Source: Paludibacteraceae bacterium (lineage in GTDB: Bacteria > Bacteroidota > Bacteroidia > Bacteroidales > Paludibacteraceae). From it: 64,000 nt of DNA. Of this stretch, positions 43,462-52,383 are shown in pieces. The notes under the pieces were generated by a model that saw only the letters and a program-made list of their open reading frames with translations, had not been told where the DNA came from and did not search any database. A program made the translations under genes and the position numbers. Numbering within the stretch: position 1 is the stretch's first letter; each line of letters starts with the position of its first letter. Location of the stretch: positions 1-64,000 of the forward strand of contig JAGBRL010000069.1 in NCBI GenBank assembly GCA_017632345.1, given 5' to 3'.

Positions 43462-44760
43462 ATGCAAAAGAACCCTGACATACAGTTCAAATCAGTTTCC
43501 GAAATCGAAGCGTTTCAGAACGAGCGGTTGCGGGAACAGATGCAATATTTGAAAAACAACTCGCCATACTACAAAGAGCTTTTCGCTAAAAACGGAATCT
43601 CTTTCGACGAAATCAGATGTGTTGAAGACTTACGCAAAATTCCTACTACAACAAAAAAGGAACTGCAAGAGTTTAACGACCAATTTTTCTGCGTCCCTAA
43701 ATCAGATCTGGTTGATATTGTAACCACCTCTGGCACAACGGGCGACCCGGTTATCGTCGGGCTGACAAAAAACGACCTCGAGAGGCTTGCATATAACGAA
43801 TACCTCACATTCACAAACGCCGGGCTGACAAAGGATGACACCATTCAGCTGATGCTCACGCTCGACAAGCGATTCATGGCCGGCATGGCCTATTACCTTG
43901 GGGCTGTAGAGCTTGGGGCCGGCGTGGTGCGCGTGGGAAACGGCATTCCGGAGCTTCAGTGGGACACCATACACCGCCTGCAGCCAACCACTTGCATGGC
44001 CGTGCCGTCTTTTTTCCTAAAAATGATGGAATACGCAGAGGCTCACGGAATTGACTATCATAAATCGCCGCTAAAAAAGGCAATCTGCATAGGCGAAGCT
44101 CTCAGAAACAAAGACTACAGCCTGACTCCGCTCAACCAACACATACACGAACGCTGGCCTGAGTTGCAGCTCTTCATGACTTACGCTTCGACGGAGATGC
44201 AGACGGCATTTTCTGAATGCGCGGAAGGGTGCGGAGGACATTTGCAGCCTGAGCTTATCATCGTCGAGTTCCTTGACGAAAACGACAAGCCGGTAAATGA
44301 CGACGAGCCAGGCGAAGTGACAATCACGCACCTAGGCGTAGAGGGTATGCCTCTTGTCAGATTTAAGACGGGCGACATATGCTACCATCACAAAGAGCCT
44401 TGCAAATGCGGACGTAACACTATGCGACTAAGTTCGGTTGTCGGACGAAAGTCTCAAATGATAAAATATAAGGGCACATCGCTATACCCACCTGCGCTCT
44501 TTGACGTAATCAACAACATCGAAGGCGTTGAGAATTACATAATTGAAGCTTACACTAACGAAATCGGGACAGACGAGATTCTTGTCAGAGTAGGTTCCAG
44601 ATGCGGCTGCGAAAAGTTTGAAAAACAGATCAAGGACCTGTTCCGCGCCAAAGTGCGCGTGGCTCCGGCAGTCTCGTTCGAGTCGCCAGAGGAAATTCAC
44701 AAAATACAGTTCCCTCAGACAAGCCGCAAACCTATTAAGTTTATTGACAGACGCAAATGA
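43462..44760 (+). CDS. PaaK-family adenylate-forming ligase
   Basis: This 432-residue protein is related to phenylacetate--CoA ligase. It has the phosphate-binding loop TTSGTTGDPV (about 89-98), TYASTEMQTAF (about 240), a Cys-rich part (CAEGCGGHLQPE and later CHHKEPCKCGRN, probably zinc-binding), and GEVTITHLGVEGMPLVRFKTGDI before the C-terminal subdomain. It should activate a carboxylic acid via its adenylate. The exact acid and acceptor are unknown. Its stop codon overlaps the xseA start (ATGA). Confidence 0.82.
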   Translation: MQKNPDIQFKSVSEIEAFQNERLREQMQYLKNNSPYYKELFAKNGISFDEIRCVEDLRKIPTTTKKELQEFNDQFFCVPKSDLVDIVTTSGTTGDPVIVGLTKNDLERLAYNEYLTFTNAGLTKDDTIQLMLTLDKRFMAGMAYYLGAVELGAGVVRVGNGIPELQWDTIHRLQPTTCMAVPSFFLKMMEYAEAHGIDYHKSPLKKAICIGEALRNKDYSLTPLNQHIHERWPELQLFMTYASTEMQTAFSECAEGCGGHLQPELIIVEFLDENDKPVNDDEPGEVTITHLGVEGMPLVRFKTGDICYHHKEPCKCGRNTMRLSSVVGRKSQMIKYKGTSLYPPALFDVINNIEGVENYIIEAYTNEIGTDEILVRVGSRCGCEKFEKQIKDLFRAKVRVAPAVSFESPEEIHKIQFPQTSRKPIKFIDRRK

Positions 44761-46082
44761 TGCAACCTAAAGATGCCATATCTCTAAAAAAGTTGCTGGA
44801 GCTGGTCAAACAGGAACTTCAGCAACCTGCATTTTGCGGCTGCTGGATTTCTGCTGAAATAAGCGAAATAAGAGAAAACGCCAACGGACATTGTTACCTC
44901 GAACTTGTAGAGAAAGACAATTCCGGACGTATGATTGTGGCAAAAAGCAAAGCTTCCATTTGGAACAACACTTACAGAATGCTCAAGCCCTATTTTGAGC
45001 AAACTGCAAAACAAAGGCTCGCCGCAGGGCTGAAGGTGCTGGTAAACGTATCTGTCTCTTTCCACGAACTGTACGGATTCAACCTTGTGATTCAGGACAT
45101 TGACCCTACTTACACCATAGGCGACCTTGCAAAAAAAAGGGAGGAAACGATAAACAGAATCAAGTCCGACGGCGTGTTCGACATGAACCACGACCTCCGG
45201 CTGCCCTTGCTTGTGCAGCGAATCGCGGTAATATCTTCGGCTACGGCAGCGGGCTACGGCGACTTCTCCGACCAAATCTCAAACAACAACAGAGGATACG
45301 TGTTTTACACAAAACTGTTCCCTGCCATAATGCAAGGAGACAACGCGCACAAGTCTGTCATCGAGGCTCTGGACCGCATCTGCTTGCACGAAGAAAAGTT
45401 TGACGCTGTGGCCATCATACGCGGCGGCGGCGCCACGACAGACATGCTCGCCTTTGACGACTACGAGCTTGCCTCTTGCGTCGCTCAGTTTCCGTTGCCC
45501 GTAATCTCAGGCATTGGGCACGAACGCGACGAGTCGGTTGTTGACCTTGTGGCAAACACACGATGCAAAACCCCGACCGCAGTAGCCGCCTTCCTTATAG
45601 AGAGAGCCATGCTCGCAGAAGAGACCTTAAACAGCGAATCTGCAATGTTGACTGACCTCGTCACACGCAGACTGACTAACGAGAAACTCCGCATGAACAA
45701 TGTCGAATCGGCACTGTCCAGATCTGCAAAGCTGCACTTGAAACAGGAAGAGGCTTCCCTAATGCAAAAACAGACGAGGCTGGCACTTGGCGCCAAGTCT
45801 ATGAAAGAGCACAAAAAACGCGAACTGGCAGACCTCACGTTCAAACTCGAAAACAATCTGCGCAAAAATTTCGAACGTCAAAAGCACAACTTAGAGCTGC
45901 TGGAAAGCCTTGTAAACATGGCTTCGCCTGAGTTTATGCTAAGGCGCGGCTATTCGCTGACGTTAATCAACGGAAAGGTTCTGAAATCTGCAAAGGAGAT
46001 AAAAAATGGCGACGAAATCACGACTCTCCTGATTGACGGCAATCTGACATCAGAAATAAACAATATAAAACTTAAAAAATAG
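44757..46082 (+). CDS. xseA: Exodeoxyribonuclease VII large subunit
   Basis: This 441-residue protein has an N-terminal OB fold (about 10-110; FCGCWISAEISEIRENANGHCYLEL). The catalytic domain contains RIAVISSATAAGYGDF, AIIRGGGATTDMLAFDDYELA and VISGIGHERDESVVDLVANTRCKTPTAVAAFL. A long coiled-coil region (about 290-400) and a C-terminal segment RRGYSLTLINGKVLKSAKEI complete it. With XseB it degrades single-stranded DNA. The start overlaps the PaaK-like gene by 4 bp and xseB follows after 6 bp. Confidence 0.95.
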   Translation: MMQPKDAISLKKLLELVKQELQQPAFCGCWISAEISEIRENANGHCYLELVEKDNSGRMIVAKSKASIWNNTYRMLKPYFEQTAKQRLAAGLKVLVNVSVSFHELYGFNLVIQDIDPTYTIGDLAKKREETINRIKSDGVFDMNHDLRLPLLVQRIAVISSATAAGYGDFSDQISNNNRGYVFYTKLFPAIMQGDNAHKSVIEALDRICLHEEKFDAVAIIRGGGATTDMLAFDDYELASCVAQFPLPVISGIGHERDESVVDLVANTRCKTPTAVAAFLIERAMLAEETLNSESAMLTDLVTRRLTNEKLRMNNVESALSRSAKLHLKQEEASLMQKQTRLALGAKSMKEHKKRELADLTFKLENNLRKNFERQKHNLELLESLVNMASPEFMLRRGYSLTLINGKVLKSAKEIKNGDEITTLLIDGNLTSEINNIKLKK

Positions 46083-46088
46083 TAATGT

Positions 46089-46292
46089 ATGACTAACAAA
46101 TCTAAAAATTACAGCGAATCAATAAAAGAGCTTGAAGAGATTGTCAAATCTGTTGAAAACGAGACTCTTGACCTCGACGAACTTTCAAAAAAGGTAAAAC
46201 GTGCCACTGAGCTGATAAAGATATGCAAAGAGAAACTGTTTCAGACCGATGCGGAAATAGAGAAAATATTAGAATCTATCAAGGAAGACTGA
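46089..46292 (+). CDS. xseB: Exodeoxyribonuclease VII small subunit
   Basis: This 67-residue helical protein has the family pattern SYSESIKELEEIVKSVENETLDLDELSKKVKRATELIKICKEKL (split here: YSESIKELEEIVKSVENE, then LDLDELSKKVKRATELIK). Several small subunits wrap the XseA coiled coil. It lies 6 bp after xseA and ends the four-gene run. Confidence 0.92.
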   Translation: MTNKSKNYSESIKELEEIVKSVENETLDLDELSKKVKRATELIKICKEKLFQTDAEIEKILESIKED

Positions 46293-46660
46293 TAGTGAAT
46301 TTTCAGACACTGGGGTTTGAGCAGTGCCTAATTTATTGATAAAAAACAACTAAAATTCTGCTTTCTCCTTTTAGAGATGAATCAGAGTTTAGAAGCTGTT
46401 TAATTTTAATTCAAAAAAATAATTTGAGAGATTTAAAACTCTCAAATTTACAATTAAAATATTGATTATCAATTTAATATACGCATGATTTTTCATAACC
46501 GTAGAGGTTCGGTACAATAAAGAAAGGAATCATTTATTCCGAGCGAAATTATCGCTCTTTAGCACATTCAAGTTAGAAGTACACTTTGAGTGACCTTTTT
46601 TGATGATTATCCAAATTTATTTGCTAACACGTAATAATTCACAAATATTAGGTCTCTACA
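46293..46660. other. Intergenic region xseB / MORN gene with repeat copy A
   Basis: 368 bp without a supported gene. It holds repeat copy A (46388-46540) with its hairpin and a GAGCGA...TCGCTC inverted repeat at about 46541-46557. On the minus strand this is where a second gene downstream of the MORN gene would begin, but none is seen. Confidence 0.5.
46388..46540 (-). repeat. Diverged 150-bp repeat, copy A (downstream of the MORN gene)
   Basis: This stretch is alignable by eye with copy B (47553-47703) along its whole length in the same orientation. Shared parts are TTTAGAAG(C/T)TGTTTAA, a TTGAGAG...CTCTCAA hairpin (46424-46430/46439-46445), TTTCATAAC and AATAAAGAAA. On the minus strand the hairpin is followed by a T-rich run, like a terminator or leader structure. 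Confidence 0.65.
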
Positions 46661-47542
46661 TTACTTGACAACCACTTCTATGTCTGGTAATTGACGCTTG
46701 AACCCATCAACACCCCAAACAAAAATTCTAATAATCCTGAAAATGTCATTTGTATTCATTTGTTTCATTTGCCACTTCATTTCTTCTGTTATTTTTTCAG
46801 AATCAGAGTGTAGAGTAATGGCAGAGCCTGTTTGTGGATCAAAATAAAACAAGTCAAAACTTAGAGTGGTATATCTTGCGTTGTCGTATCCTATTTGTAT
46901 TGCCCTACCCGTCTTCCTTTCTCTCGTTTCACATCTGTCACGTGCTAAAACACTTTTGGCTGAAAGAAGTTTCGCTTTCTTAACTTCACCTCCTGTAAAG
47001 GAATCGTTATCTGCAGAAAACACAATAAAAGCCTCTGGATAGGCATAGATGTCTTCTACATTGTCTTTCCATTCTTCATCTGTCTTCTTTCTTTCGATGC
47101 TAATCTCTTCTATAAGTTCATTATCCTCAAATATACCTGTCTGTCTTGTTCCCGAAGCAAAGATGTAAACGCCCTGTCCATTGCGCTCGCCGTTCTTGAA
47201 CTCTCCTTCATAACGGTCTCCTGTAGCAAATGTGTAAACACCCTTTCCTTCCGGCACTCCGTTCACGAAGTCGCCTGTGTAGATGTCGCCATTAGGATAT
47301 GTGAAAGTACCCTGTCCATGACGTTTCCCTGCTACATACTCGCCGACATACTTAGCACCAGATTTATAGGTATAAGTGCCTTTGCCGTCAAACTGGCCAT
47401 CCTTGAACGTACCGTTGTACACTTCGCCGTCTTTAAACGTATAAACACCTTTGCCGTTACGGCAATTGCCCTTGCACTGCGCGAAAGCGTCAGCACCTGC
47501 AAAAATAAGAACTATAGAGAATAGTAATAATTTAGCTTTCAT
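46661..47542 (-). CDS. Secreted MORN-repeat protein
   Basis: This 293-residue protein has a signal peptide (1-21, ending ADAFA). About five MORN repeats of 23 residues follow between about 28 and 140 (GKGTYTYKSGAKYVGEYVAGK, cited in part; each has G-x-G-x-Y/F-x-F-x-x-G-x-x-Y-x-G-x-F). The C-terminal 150 residues (SIERKKTDEEWKDNVEDIYA, AIQIGYDNARYTTLSFDLFY) form a domain I do not recognise. MORN repeats often bind membranes or proteins. The gene is flanked by two diverged copies of a 150-bp sequence, suggesting a former tandem duplication. Confidence 0.8.
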   Translation of the reverse strand: MKAKLLLFSIVLIFAGADAFAQCKGNCRNGKGVYTFKDGEVYNGTFKDGQFDGKGTYTYKSGAKYVGEYVAGKRHGQGTFTYPNGDIYTGDFVNGVPEGKGVYTFATGDRYEGEFKNGERNGQGVYIFASGTRQTGIFEDNELIEEISIERKKTDEEWKDNVEDIYAYPEAFIVFSADNDSFTGGEVKKAKLLSAKSVLARDRCETRERKTGRAIQIGYDNARYTTLSFDLFYFDPQTGSAITLHSDSEKITEEMKWQMKQMNTNDIFRIIRIFVWGVDGFKRQLPDIEVVVK

Positions 47543-47870
47543 ATATTTTTACTTTAGAAGTTGTTTAAATTTAATTAAAAACTAAATTGAGAGGTTGAAA
47601 AAACTCTCAAAATTACACTTAAAACATTAACTATCAGCTTGATAAATAGATATTTTTTTCATAACTTAAGGATATAAAAAAATAAAGAAACGAATCATTA
47701 TCCATCAAATCTCACTGATAATAAGTGGCAAGTTATAGAAAAATTTTTAGATGTGCAAGCGCGAAAGAGCAAATACGCATAGCAAAACGCAATCTACATT
47801 TACACAGAACCCGCCTAAAAAAAATGCAGCGCCGCAATCCGGCACTGCATCTGGCAAAACAAAGCTACGG
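47543..47870. other. Region upstream of the MORN gene with repeat copy B
   Basis: 328 bp. Copy B (47553-47703) occupies the 5' region of the MORN gene. The remainder up to the choloylglycine hydrolase stop shows no gene and a possible weak hairpin (GTGCAAGCGC-like and CAGCGCCGC-like segments), which I do not call. Confidence 0.4.
47553..47703 (-). repeat. Diverged 150-bp repeat, copy B (immediately upstream of the MORN gene)
   Basis: Partner of copy A in the same orientation, starting 11 bp upstream of the MORN ATG. The hairpin TTGAGAG (47587-47593) / CTCTCAA (47604-47610) is preserved while its loop differs, pointing to a functional stem. Confidence 0.65.
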
Positions 47871-48935
47871 CTATTTGACTTTAATCATCTCTATTGGTTG
47901 TTTCTCCAACTCATCTAACGGATGAGACTGATATTTCACTTTTGCAAAATTTATACTTGACAAATCAATACATCTTATCGTGTTGTTACGGAACGTTTTG
48001 TAATAAACCTTTCTGTTTGTCAAATCTATAACAGATGTCCATTGAGTCCCGCTCGGCAGATCAGGAGCCTTTCCGATCTCATGTTCCGTTCCGATAGGAA
48101 TATCGAAATTATTAAGAATATGAAAACACTGCATCACGGTCTTTTCCGCCGTAGCCAACCGAGGAGCCGTCTCCTTATAAAAAGCGGCGCGCACAAAACG
48201 AGAAGGCGGAGTTGCGTCGCCAGGCAAACCAAGAAATCCGCTGTTGCCCCCAATCGGGGAAACCCGAAACTCACCCATCATCTTGTCCGGAGCATCGCCA
48301 GAAAACAGATTCACATAATTGTTCAAGTTAGTAAGATGCCAGTCGAAACTTGGAGAGTTAGTTATCACGCCCACCACGTTCTCATACACCAGCGGGACAC
48401 CATCTTCAAACTCAAGGACAACCTGCCTGCCAGAGGCGTCGGCTATTCGCCAATGAACCACCGCAAGAGCGTCCAGCCCAGCCACCCGGACTGTCTCCAG
48501 CCCTTCAATAACCTCATCTACAGAAGAAAATTGCGTCAGCATCCACTGCACAAGCTGCAAATCGCCGATAGTGTAATACTCGTCAATCTCGACAAAAGGC
48601 TTGTAACCTCCATAGTTCGGAAAAAAGAACAGACCTGCCGAGAGGCCTTTTTCATTTATTCCCTCCGCAATAAACTCCTTTTGAACTACAGACAGCCCCA
48701 CCACCCCGTACTTGGCCTTGAACTTCATACCGTCTGCATTAACAGGCGTGAAGGAAGAAAGCGACTCGCCTCGCGGAATTATGACATATTCGCTCAGCAG
48801 ACTCATTTTCGAGTTCTCTATCGTTCTGCCCTGAATATAACTTCCGTCTTCAGCGCTCAGCGAAATCCCCGTGCAGGCGAAAGCCTCAACGCCCCACACG
48901 CAAATAGACATTAATGTAATTAAAACACGTTTCAT
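47871..48935 (-). CDS. Secreted choloylglycine hydrolase / penicillin V acylase family protein
   Basis: Start placed at the ATG at 48935 (354 residues), because it yields a standard signal peptide (1-20, SICVWGVEAFA). Cleavage there exposes Cys21 as the N-terminal nucleophile in CTGISLSAEDGSYIQGRTIE, as required for this Ntn-hydrolase family. Other family segments are LSAGLFFFPNYGGY, VVGVITNSPSFDWHLTNLNNY, GNSGFLGLPGDATPPSRFVRA and GTQWTSVIDLTNRKVYYKTF. It cleaves amide bonds of bile salts, penicillin V or N-acyl signals; which one cannot be decided here. Bile-salt hydrolases of this form are common in gut Bacteroidales. The protein should act in the periplasm. Confidence 0.88.
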   Translation of the reverse strand: MKRVLITLMSICVWGVEAFACTGISLSAEDGSYIQGRTIENSKMSLLSEYVIIPRGESLSSFTPVNADGMKFKAKYGVVGLSVVQKEFIAEGINEKGLSAGLFFFPNYGGYKPFVEIDEYYTIGDLQLVQWMLTQFSSVDEVIEGLETVRVAGLDALAVVHWRIADASGRQVVLEFEDGVPLVYENVVGVITNSPSFDWHLTNLNNYVNLFSGDAPDKMMGEFRVSPIGGNSGFLGLPGDATPPSRFVRAAFYKETAPRLATAEKTVMQCFHILNNFDIPIGTEHEIGKAPDLPSGTQWTSVIDLTNRKVYYKTFRNNTIRCIDLSSINFAKVKYQSHPLDELEKQPIEMIKVK

Positions 48936-49327
48936 AAAAATCATTTTAAGTTTAATACTAAAAATAACATTCGACATATCCGACTGACATAAAAACAACA
49001 GTTACGTTATTTTGTTTCGGCCAACCTAAAAAAAGCCCCTTTTTTTTTCAAAACTTCGAGCAAAAACAACTTTCAAAAGACTTTTTTCATATTATTTCAT
49101 TTCTTTACCCTTTTTTTGAACATCGTCTGAGAATTGTTTACTATCTTTACGATAATATATTGCCGTAATATTTTTCGTCATTATGGCAAACGATACGGCA
49201 CAGAGCTTGAATGGTGATAATTTGGAGATTCTTTGATAACAGCTCAAGCCTGCCAAGCGGTTTTTTTGTCGATGAAATGGCACTTTTTCACAAAACCGCA
49301 CCGGAAAGAAAGTAAAAAAATTATATA
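48936..49327. other. Divergent intergenic region choloylglycine hydrolase / recJ
   Basis: 392 bp without a gene. It contains a TATCTTTA box at 49142-49149 (plus strand, one mismatch to TAnnTTTG) and an inverted repeat GCGGTTTT (49257-49264) / AAAACCGC (49292-49299) in the recJ leader. Confidence 0.45.
49142..49149 (+). promoter_or_regulatory. Weak -7 box (TATCTTTA) upstream of recJ
   Basis: One mismatch to TAnnTTTG, 178 nt upstream of the recJ ATG, so the leader would be long and includes a GCGGTTTT/AAAACCGC hairpin. Confidence 0.35.
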
Positions 49328-51046
49328 ATGACAAACAGATGGGTATATACTCCTCTGAACGAAGAGCAGAAAGCTCAAAAAGACAATCTCGTGAAAGATT
49401 TGGGCATCAGCCCCATTTTGTGCGAGCTGCTTGTTCAACGCGGAGTAAGAAATTTTGACGAGGCGAAACGCTTCTTCAGACCCCAGCTAGAAGACCTGCA
49501 CGACCCTTTTCTGATGAACGACATGCAGACGGCAGTGGACCGGCTGAATGCGGCAATGGGGCGGAAGGAGAAGATTCTGGTTTACGGGGACTACGACGTG
49601 GACGGCATCACCGCCGTCGCGCTGGTGTACAAATTTATTAGGCAGTTTTATTCCAACGTCGATTTCTACATTCCGGACAGATACACGGAAGGTTACGGCG
49701 TGTCCTACAAAGGCATAGACTATGCGGCAGAGCATAACTTCAAGCTCGTCATTGCGCTGGACTGCGGAATCAAGGCTGTAGAAAAAGTTGCTTACGCGCT
49801 GGAAAAGGGCGTGGAGTTCATCATTTGCGACCACCACACTCCGGACGAAAAGCTGCCGCAGGCCGTGGCTGTGCTCGATTCGAAAAGGCTCGACTCAACA
49901 TACCCTGACCCTAACCTGTCCGGGTGCGGCGTCGGGTTCAAACTTATGCATGCGTTCTCCATCAGCAACGGCATCGGGTTCGACAAGCTGAAGCCTTTTC
50001 TCGACCTGCTTGCCGTGAGCATTGCGTCCGACATCGTCCCGATTAACGGCGAAAACAGAATCCTTGCCTTTTACGGGCTGAAGCAGCTAAACGCAAGTCC
50101 GAGCCTTGGGCTGAAAAGCATTATCGATGTGTGCGGACTGACCGACAAGGAGATTACCGTGAGCGACATCGTGTTCAAAATCGGGCCAAGGCTGAACGCC
50201 TCCGGCAGGATTCAGAACGCAAGAGAGGCCGTCGAACTGCTGATTACAAACGACTTGACTTTTGCCAAGGAGAAAAGCAACTGCATAAATCAGTACAACC
50301 AGACTCGCAAGGACCTGGACAAAGACATAACAAAGGAGGCTTACGAGGAACTGGAAAGAATGGAGAATCTCGGCGACTGCAAATCCATCGTCGTCTATAA
50401 CGAAAACTGGCACAAAGGCGTGATAGGCATCGTGGCGTCAAGGCTTACCGAGGTTTACTACAAACCAACGATTGTGTTGACGCACTCCAACGGACTTGCC
50501 ACCGGCTCCGGACGCTCTGTGCAGGGATTCGACATCTACAAAGCCATTGACTCTTGCAAAGACTTGCTCGAAAACTTCGGCGGACACATGTACGCAGTCG
50601 GGCTTTCCATGAAGGAGGAGAATGTGCCGGAATTTCAGAAACGCTTTGAAGAGTATGTGGCTGAAAACATTCTGCCGGAGCAGACTATGCCGCAGATTGA
50701 GATTGACGCATTCATAAACTTCGACGAGATAACGCCAAAGTTCTTCAGGCTGCTGAAACAGTTCAACCCGTTCGGGCCTGAAAACATGAAGCCGGTCTTT
50801 GTGACAAAACGCGTCTTTGACTACGGCACAAGCCGTGTGGTCGGGAAAGACCAAGAGCACCTTAAGCTGGAGCTGATAGACTCGCAGTCAGAGTGCATAA
50901 TGAACGGAATCGCGTTCGGACGCTCCGAGTTCAACGACTACATAAAGGCGCTCAATCCGGTGGACATCTGTTACACCATTGAAGAAAACACCTTCAACGG
51001 CAGCACCAATGTCCAGCTCATGGTCAAAGACATCAAGAATAATTGA
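49328..51046 (+). CDS. recJ: Single-stranded-DNA-specific exonuclease RecJ
   Basis: This 572-residue protein of the DHH phosphoesterase superfamily has motif I VYGDYDVDGITAVALVY, motif II VIALDCGIK, motif III ICDHHTPDE and motif IV SGCGVGFKL with IASDIVPI. DHHA1 follows with GSGRSVQGFDIYKAI and GGHMYAVGLSM, then a C-terminal OB-like domain (FVTKRVFDYGTSRVVGKDQEH). It degrades single-stranded DNA 5'-3' in recombination and repair. Length is normal. It is a single-gene unit with a strong terminator. Confidence 0.95.
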   Translation: MTNRWVYTPLNEEQKAQKDNLVKDLGISPILCELLVQRGVRNFDEAKRFFRPQLEDLHDPFLMNDMQTAVDRLNAAMGRKEKILVYGDYDVDGITAVALVYKFIRQFYSNVDFYIPDRYTEGYGVSYKGIDYAAEHNFKLVIALDCGIKAVEKVAYALEKGVEFIICDHHTPDEKLPQAVAVLDSKRLDSTYPDPNLSGCGVGFKLMHAFSISNGIGFDKLKPFLDLLAVSIASDIVPINGENRILAFYGLKQLNASPSLGLKSIIDVCGLTDKEITVSDIVFKIGPRLNASGRIQNAREAVELLITNDLTFAKEKSNCINQYNQTRKDLDKDITKEAYEELERMENLGDCKSIVVYNENWHKGVIGIVASRLTEVYYKPTIVLTHSNGLATGSGRSVQGFDIYKAIDSCKDLLENFGGHMYAVGLSMKEENVPEFQKRFEEYVAENILPEQTMPQIEIDAFINFDEITPKFFRLLKQFNPFGPENMKPVFVTKRVFDYGTSRVVGKDQEHLKLELIDSQSECIMNGIAFGRSEFNDYIKALNPVDICYTIEENTFNGSTNVQLMVKDIKNN

Positions 51047-51128
51047 CCGCTCATTTACGGCGGCTTATTCTGACCACTATTTTAGCACTTTTTTTTAAGT
51101 TTCATAATTTATTCAATTTTATCAGTCG

Positions 51129-51164
51129 GGCGCTTGTGTTTGTGAAAATAGAAGCGCCTTTTTT
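51129..51164 (+). terminator. Rho-independent terminator of recJ
   Basis: GGCGCTT (51129-51135) pairs with AAGCGCC (51152-51158) across a 16-nt loop, followed by TTTTTT. Confidence 0.85.
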
Positions 51165-51217
51165 GTTTTTTTTCATAAAAAAGCCAAACCATACATCGTC
51201 AAATAAAATATATTCAT

Positions 51218-51225
51218 TATATTTG
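51218..51225 (+). promoter_or_regulatory. -7 box (TATATTTG) for the lipoprotein gene
   Basis: This perfect TAnnTTTG match is 43 nt upstream of the ATG at 51269. Confidence 0.65.
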
Positions 51226-51268
51226 CGTCAATGTTAAATTAACGTTTTAATTAATTAAGAAAAAAAAA

Positions 51269-52138
51269 ATGAAAGCAAAATTATCTTTCAGCGTCTTGGC
51301 TGTATTGTGCGCGTTTGGTTCTGCAATGTTTTCTTCTTGCAGCGACGACGATGACGACAAAGAAAAACCAGAACCACCGGTTGTAAAAATTGACACAATT
51401 GCCCCATCTTTCTCTGCAATTGTCAATGGCTCCGACCTAGACACAGCGTCAGTTATCAAATTCAACAAAGCAACTTTATCAAAATCTTCAGACTCTTTGG
51501 TTTCTGTAAAACTTGTTTTGACTAAAGGAAATGTTGCAAGCTTTGAATCAGTGTCTATCTCAAAGAGCAACAAATTTGAAAAGACAAACGTGTGCGACAC
51601 TAACAATATGATTTGGAAAGACGTTGCTGTGACTGGAACTGACAGCGTATCAGAAATGTCTTTGACTTTCGTTGGTGTGAACGCTGAATACACAATCTCT
51701 TTGACAGATACAGAAGGTGAAACAACTACTGCAAAATTCACGTTGGAAGGAGCAGATAAGAAAGATTACAACTCTTCTAGCAGATATATGTCTAGCACTC
51801 AGAAGACTTCTTTGAAGAGCGGAGATGCTGCAAATTTCTTAGGCTGGGCTTACGTTGCTAAAAACGGAGCTAAGAACCCTGCTCATTTCGAAATTTCTGG
51901 AGAGCTTGCAAAACTTTCTGAAGAGGTTTACATCGAATATTTGACTGGTCTAAAATCAGACTGGGTTTCTGTTGACGACTTCTTCAAACCAAACGAAGAT
52001 GACGCATACTTCGATGTTGACACAGAAGGCAAACTTGCTGAACCTTTGTTCTACGTTTACAAGTCTAACGAAGAGTTTTACTTAATCAAGGTATTAAGTG
52101 CAGACTCTGAGTCAGCTGTAATCGAATACAACTATTGA
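51269..52138 (+). CDS. Surface lipoprotein of unknown function
   Basis: This 289-residue protein has a lipoprotein signal peptide; the lipobox FSSC places the lipidated Cys at residue 24. The Asp/Lys-rich stretch right after it (SDDDDDKEKPEP) resembles the export signal that sends Bacteroidetes lipoproteins to the cell surface. The rest is beta-rich, apparently two domains: an Ig-like part (about 40-165; APSFSAIVNGSDLDTASVI, AEYTISLTDTEGETTTAKFTL) and a C-terminal part (about 165-289; GDAANFLGWAYVAKNGAKNP). I do not recognise a family. Own promoter and terminator. Confidence 0.8.
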   Translation: MKAKLSFSVLAVLCAFGSAMFSSCSDDDDDKEKPEPPVVKIDTIAPSFSAIVNGSDLDTASVIKFNKATLSKSSDSLVSVKLVLTKGNVASFESVSISKSNKFEKTNVCDTNNMIWKDVAVTGTDSVSEMSLTFVGVNAEYTISLTDTEGETTTAKFTLEGADKKDYNSSSRYMSSTQKTSLKSGDAANFLGWAYVAKNGAKNPAHFEISGELAKLSEEVYIEYLTGLKSDWVSVDDFFKPNEDDAYFDVDTEGKLAEPLFYVYKSNEEFYLIKVLSADSESAVIEYNY

Positions 52139-52174
52139 TATTTAGTAATGTAACATAATAAAATAATGGTTGGG

Positions 52175-52210
52175 TCAGGATGAGCCGTGAGGTTCGTCCT
52201 GATTTTTTTT
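52175..52210 (+). terminator. Rho-independent terminator of the lipoprotein gene
   Basis: TCAGGATGA (52175-52183) pairs with TCGTCCTGA (52194-52202, one wobble), followed by eight T. Confidence 0.88.
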
Positions 52211-52325
52211 ACGGGAGGCCGCTATGCACTTTAACTTTGAGCCATCCTTTTTGCACGGTATATATTAAGATTTTAAAAAAAACATTTGCAAATAAAAAAA
52301 CAACTTACACAAACTCAATAAAACA

Positions 52326-52354
52326 GCCCGTCTCTGAAATACTCAAAGACGGGC
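52326..52354 (-). terminator. Terminator of prfA
   Basis: GCCCGTCT (52326-52333) and AGACGGGC (52347-52354) form a perfect 8-bp stem, with TGTTTTATT following on the minus strand. Confidence 0.8.
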
Positions 52355-52383
52355 ATTTATTTCTTCACAAACTCAATCAACCT

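Noticed and set aside
47725..47925. 66-codon ORF before the choloylglycine hydrolase gene
   Set aside because: Basic low-complexity translation, overlaps the end of the real gene, no promoter box.
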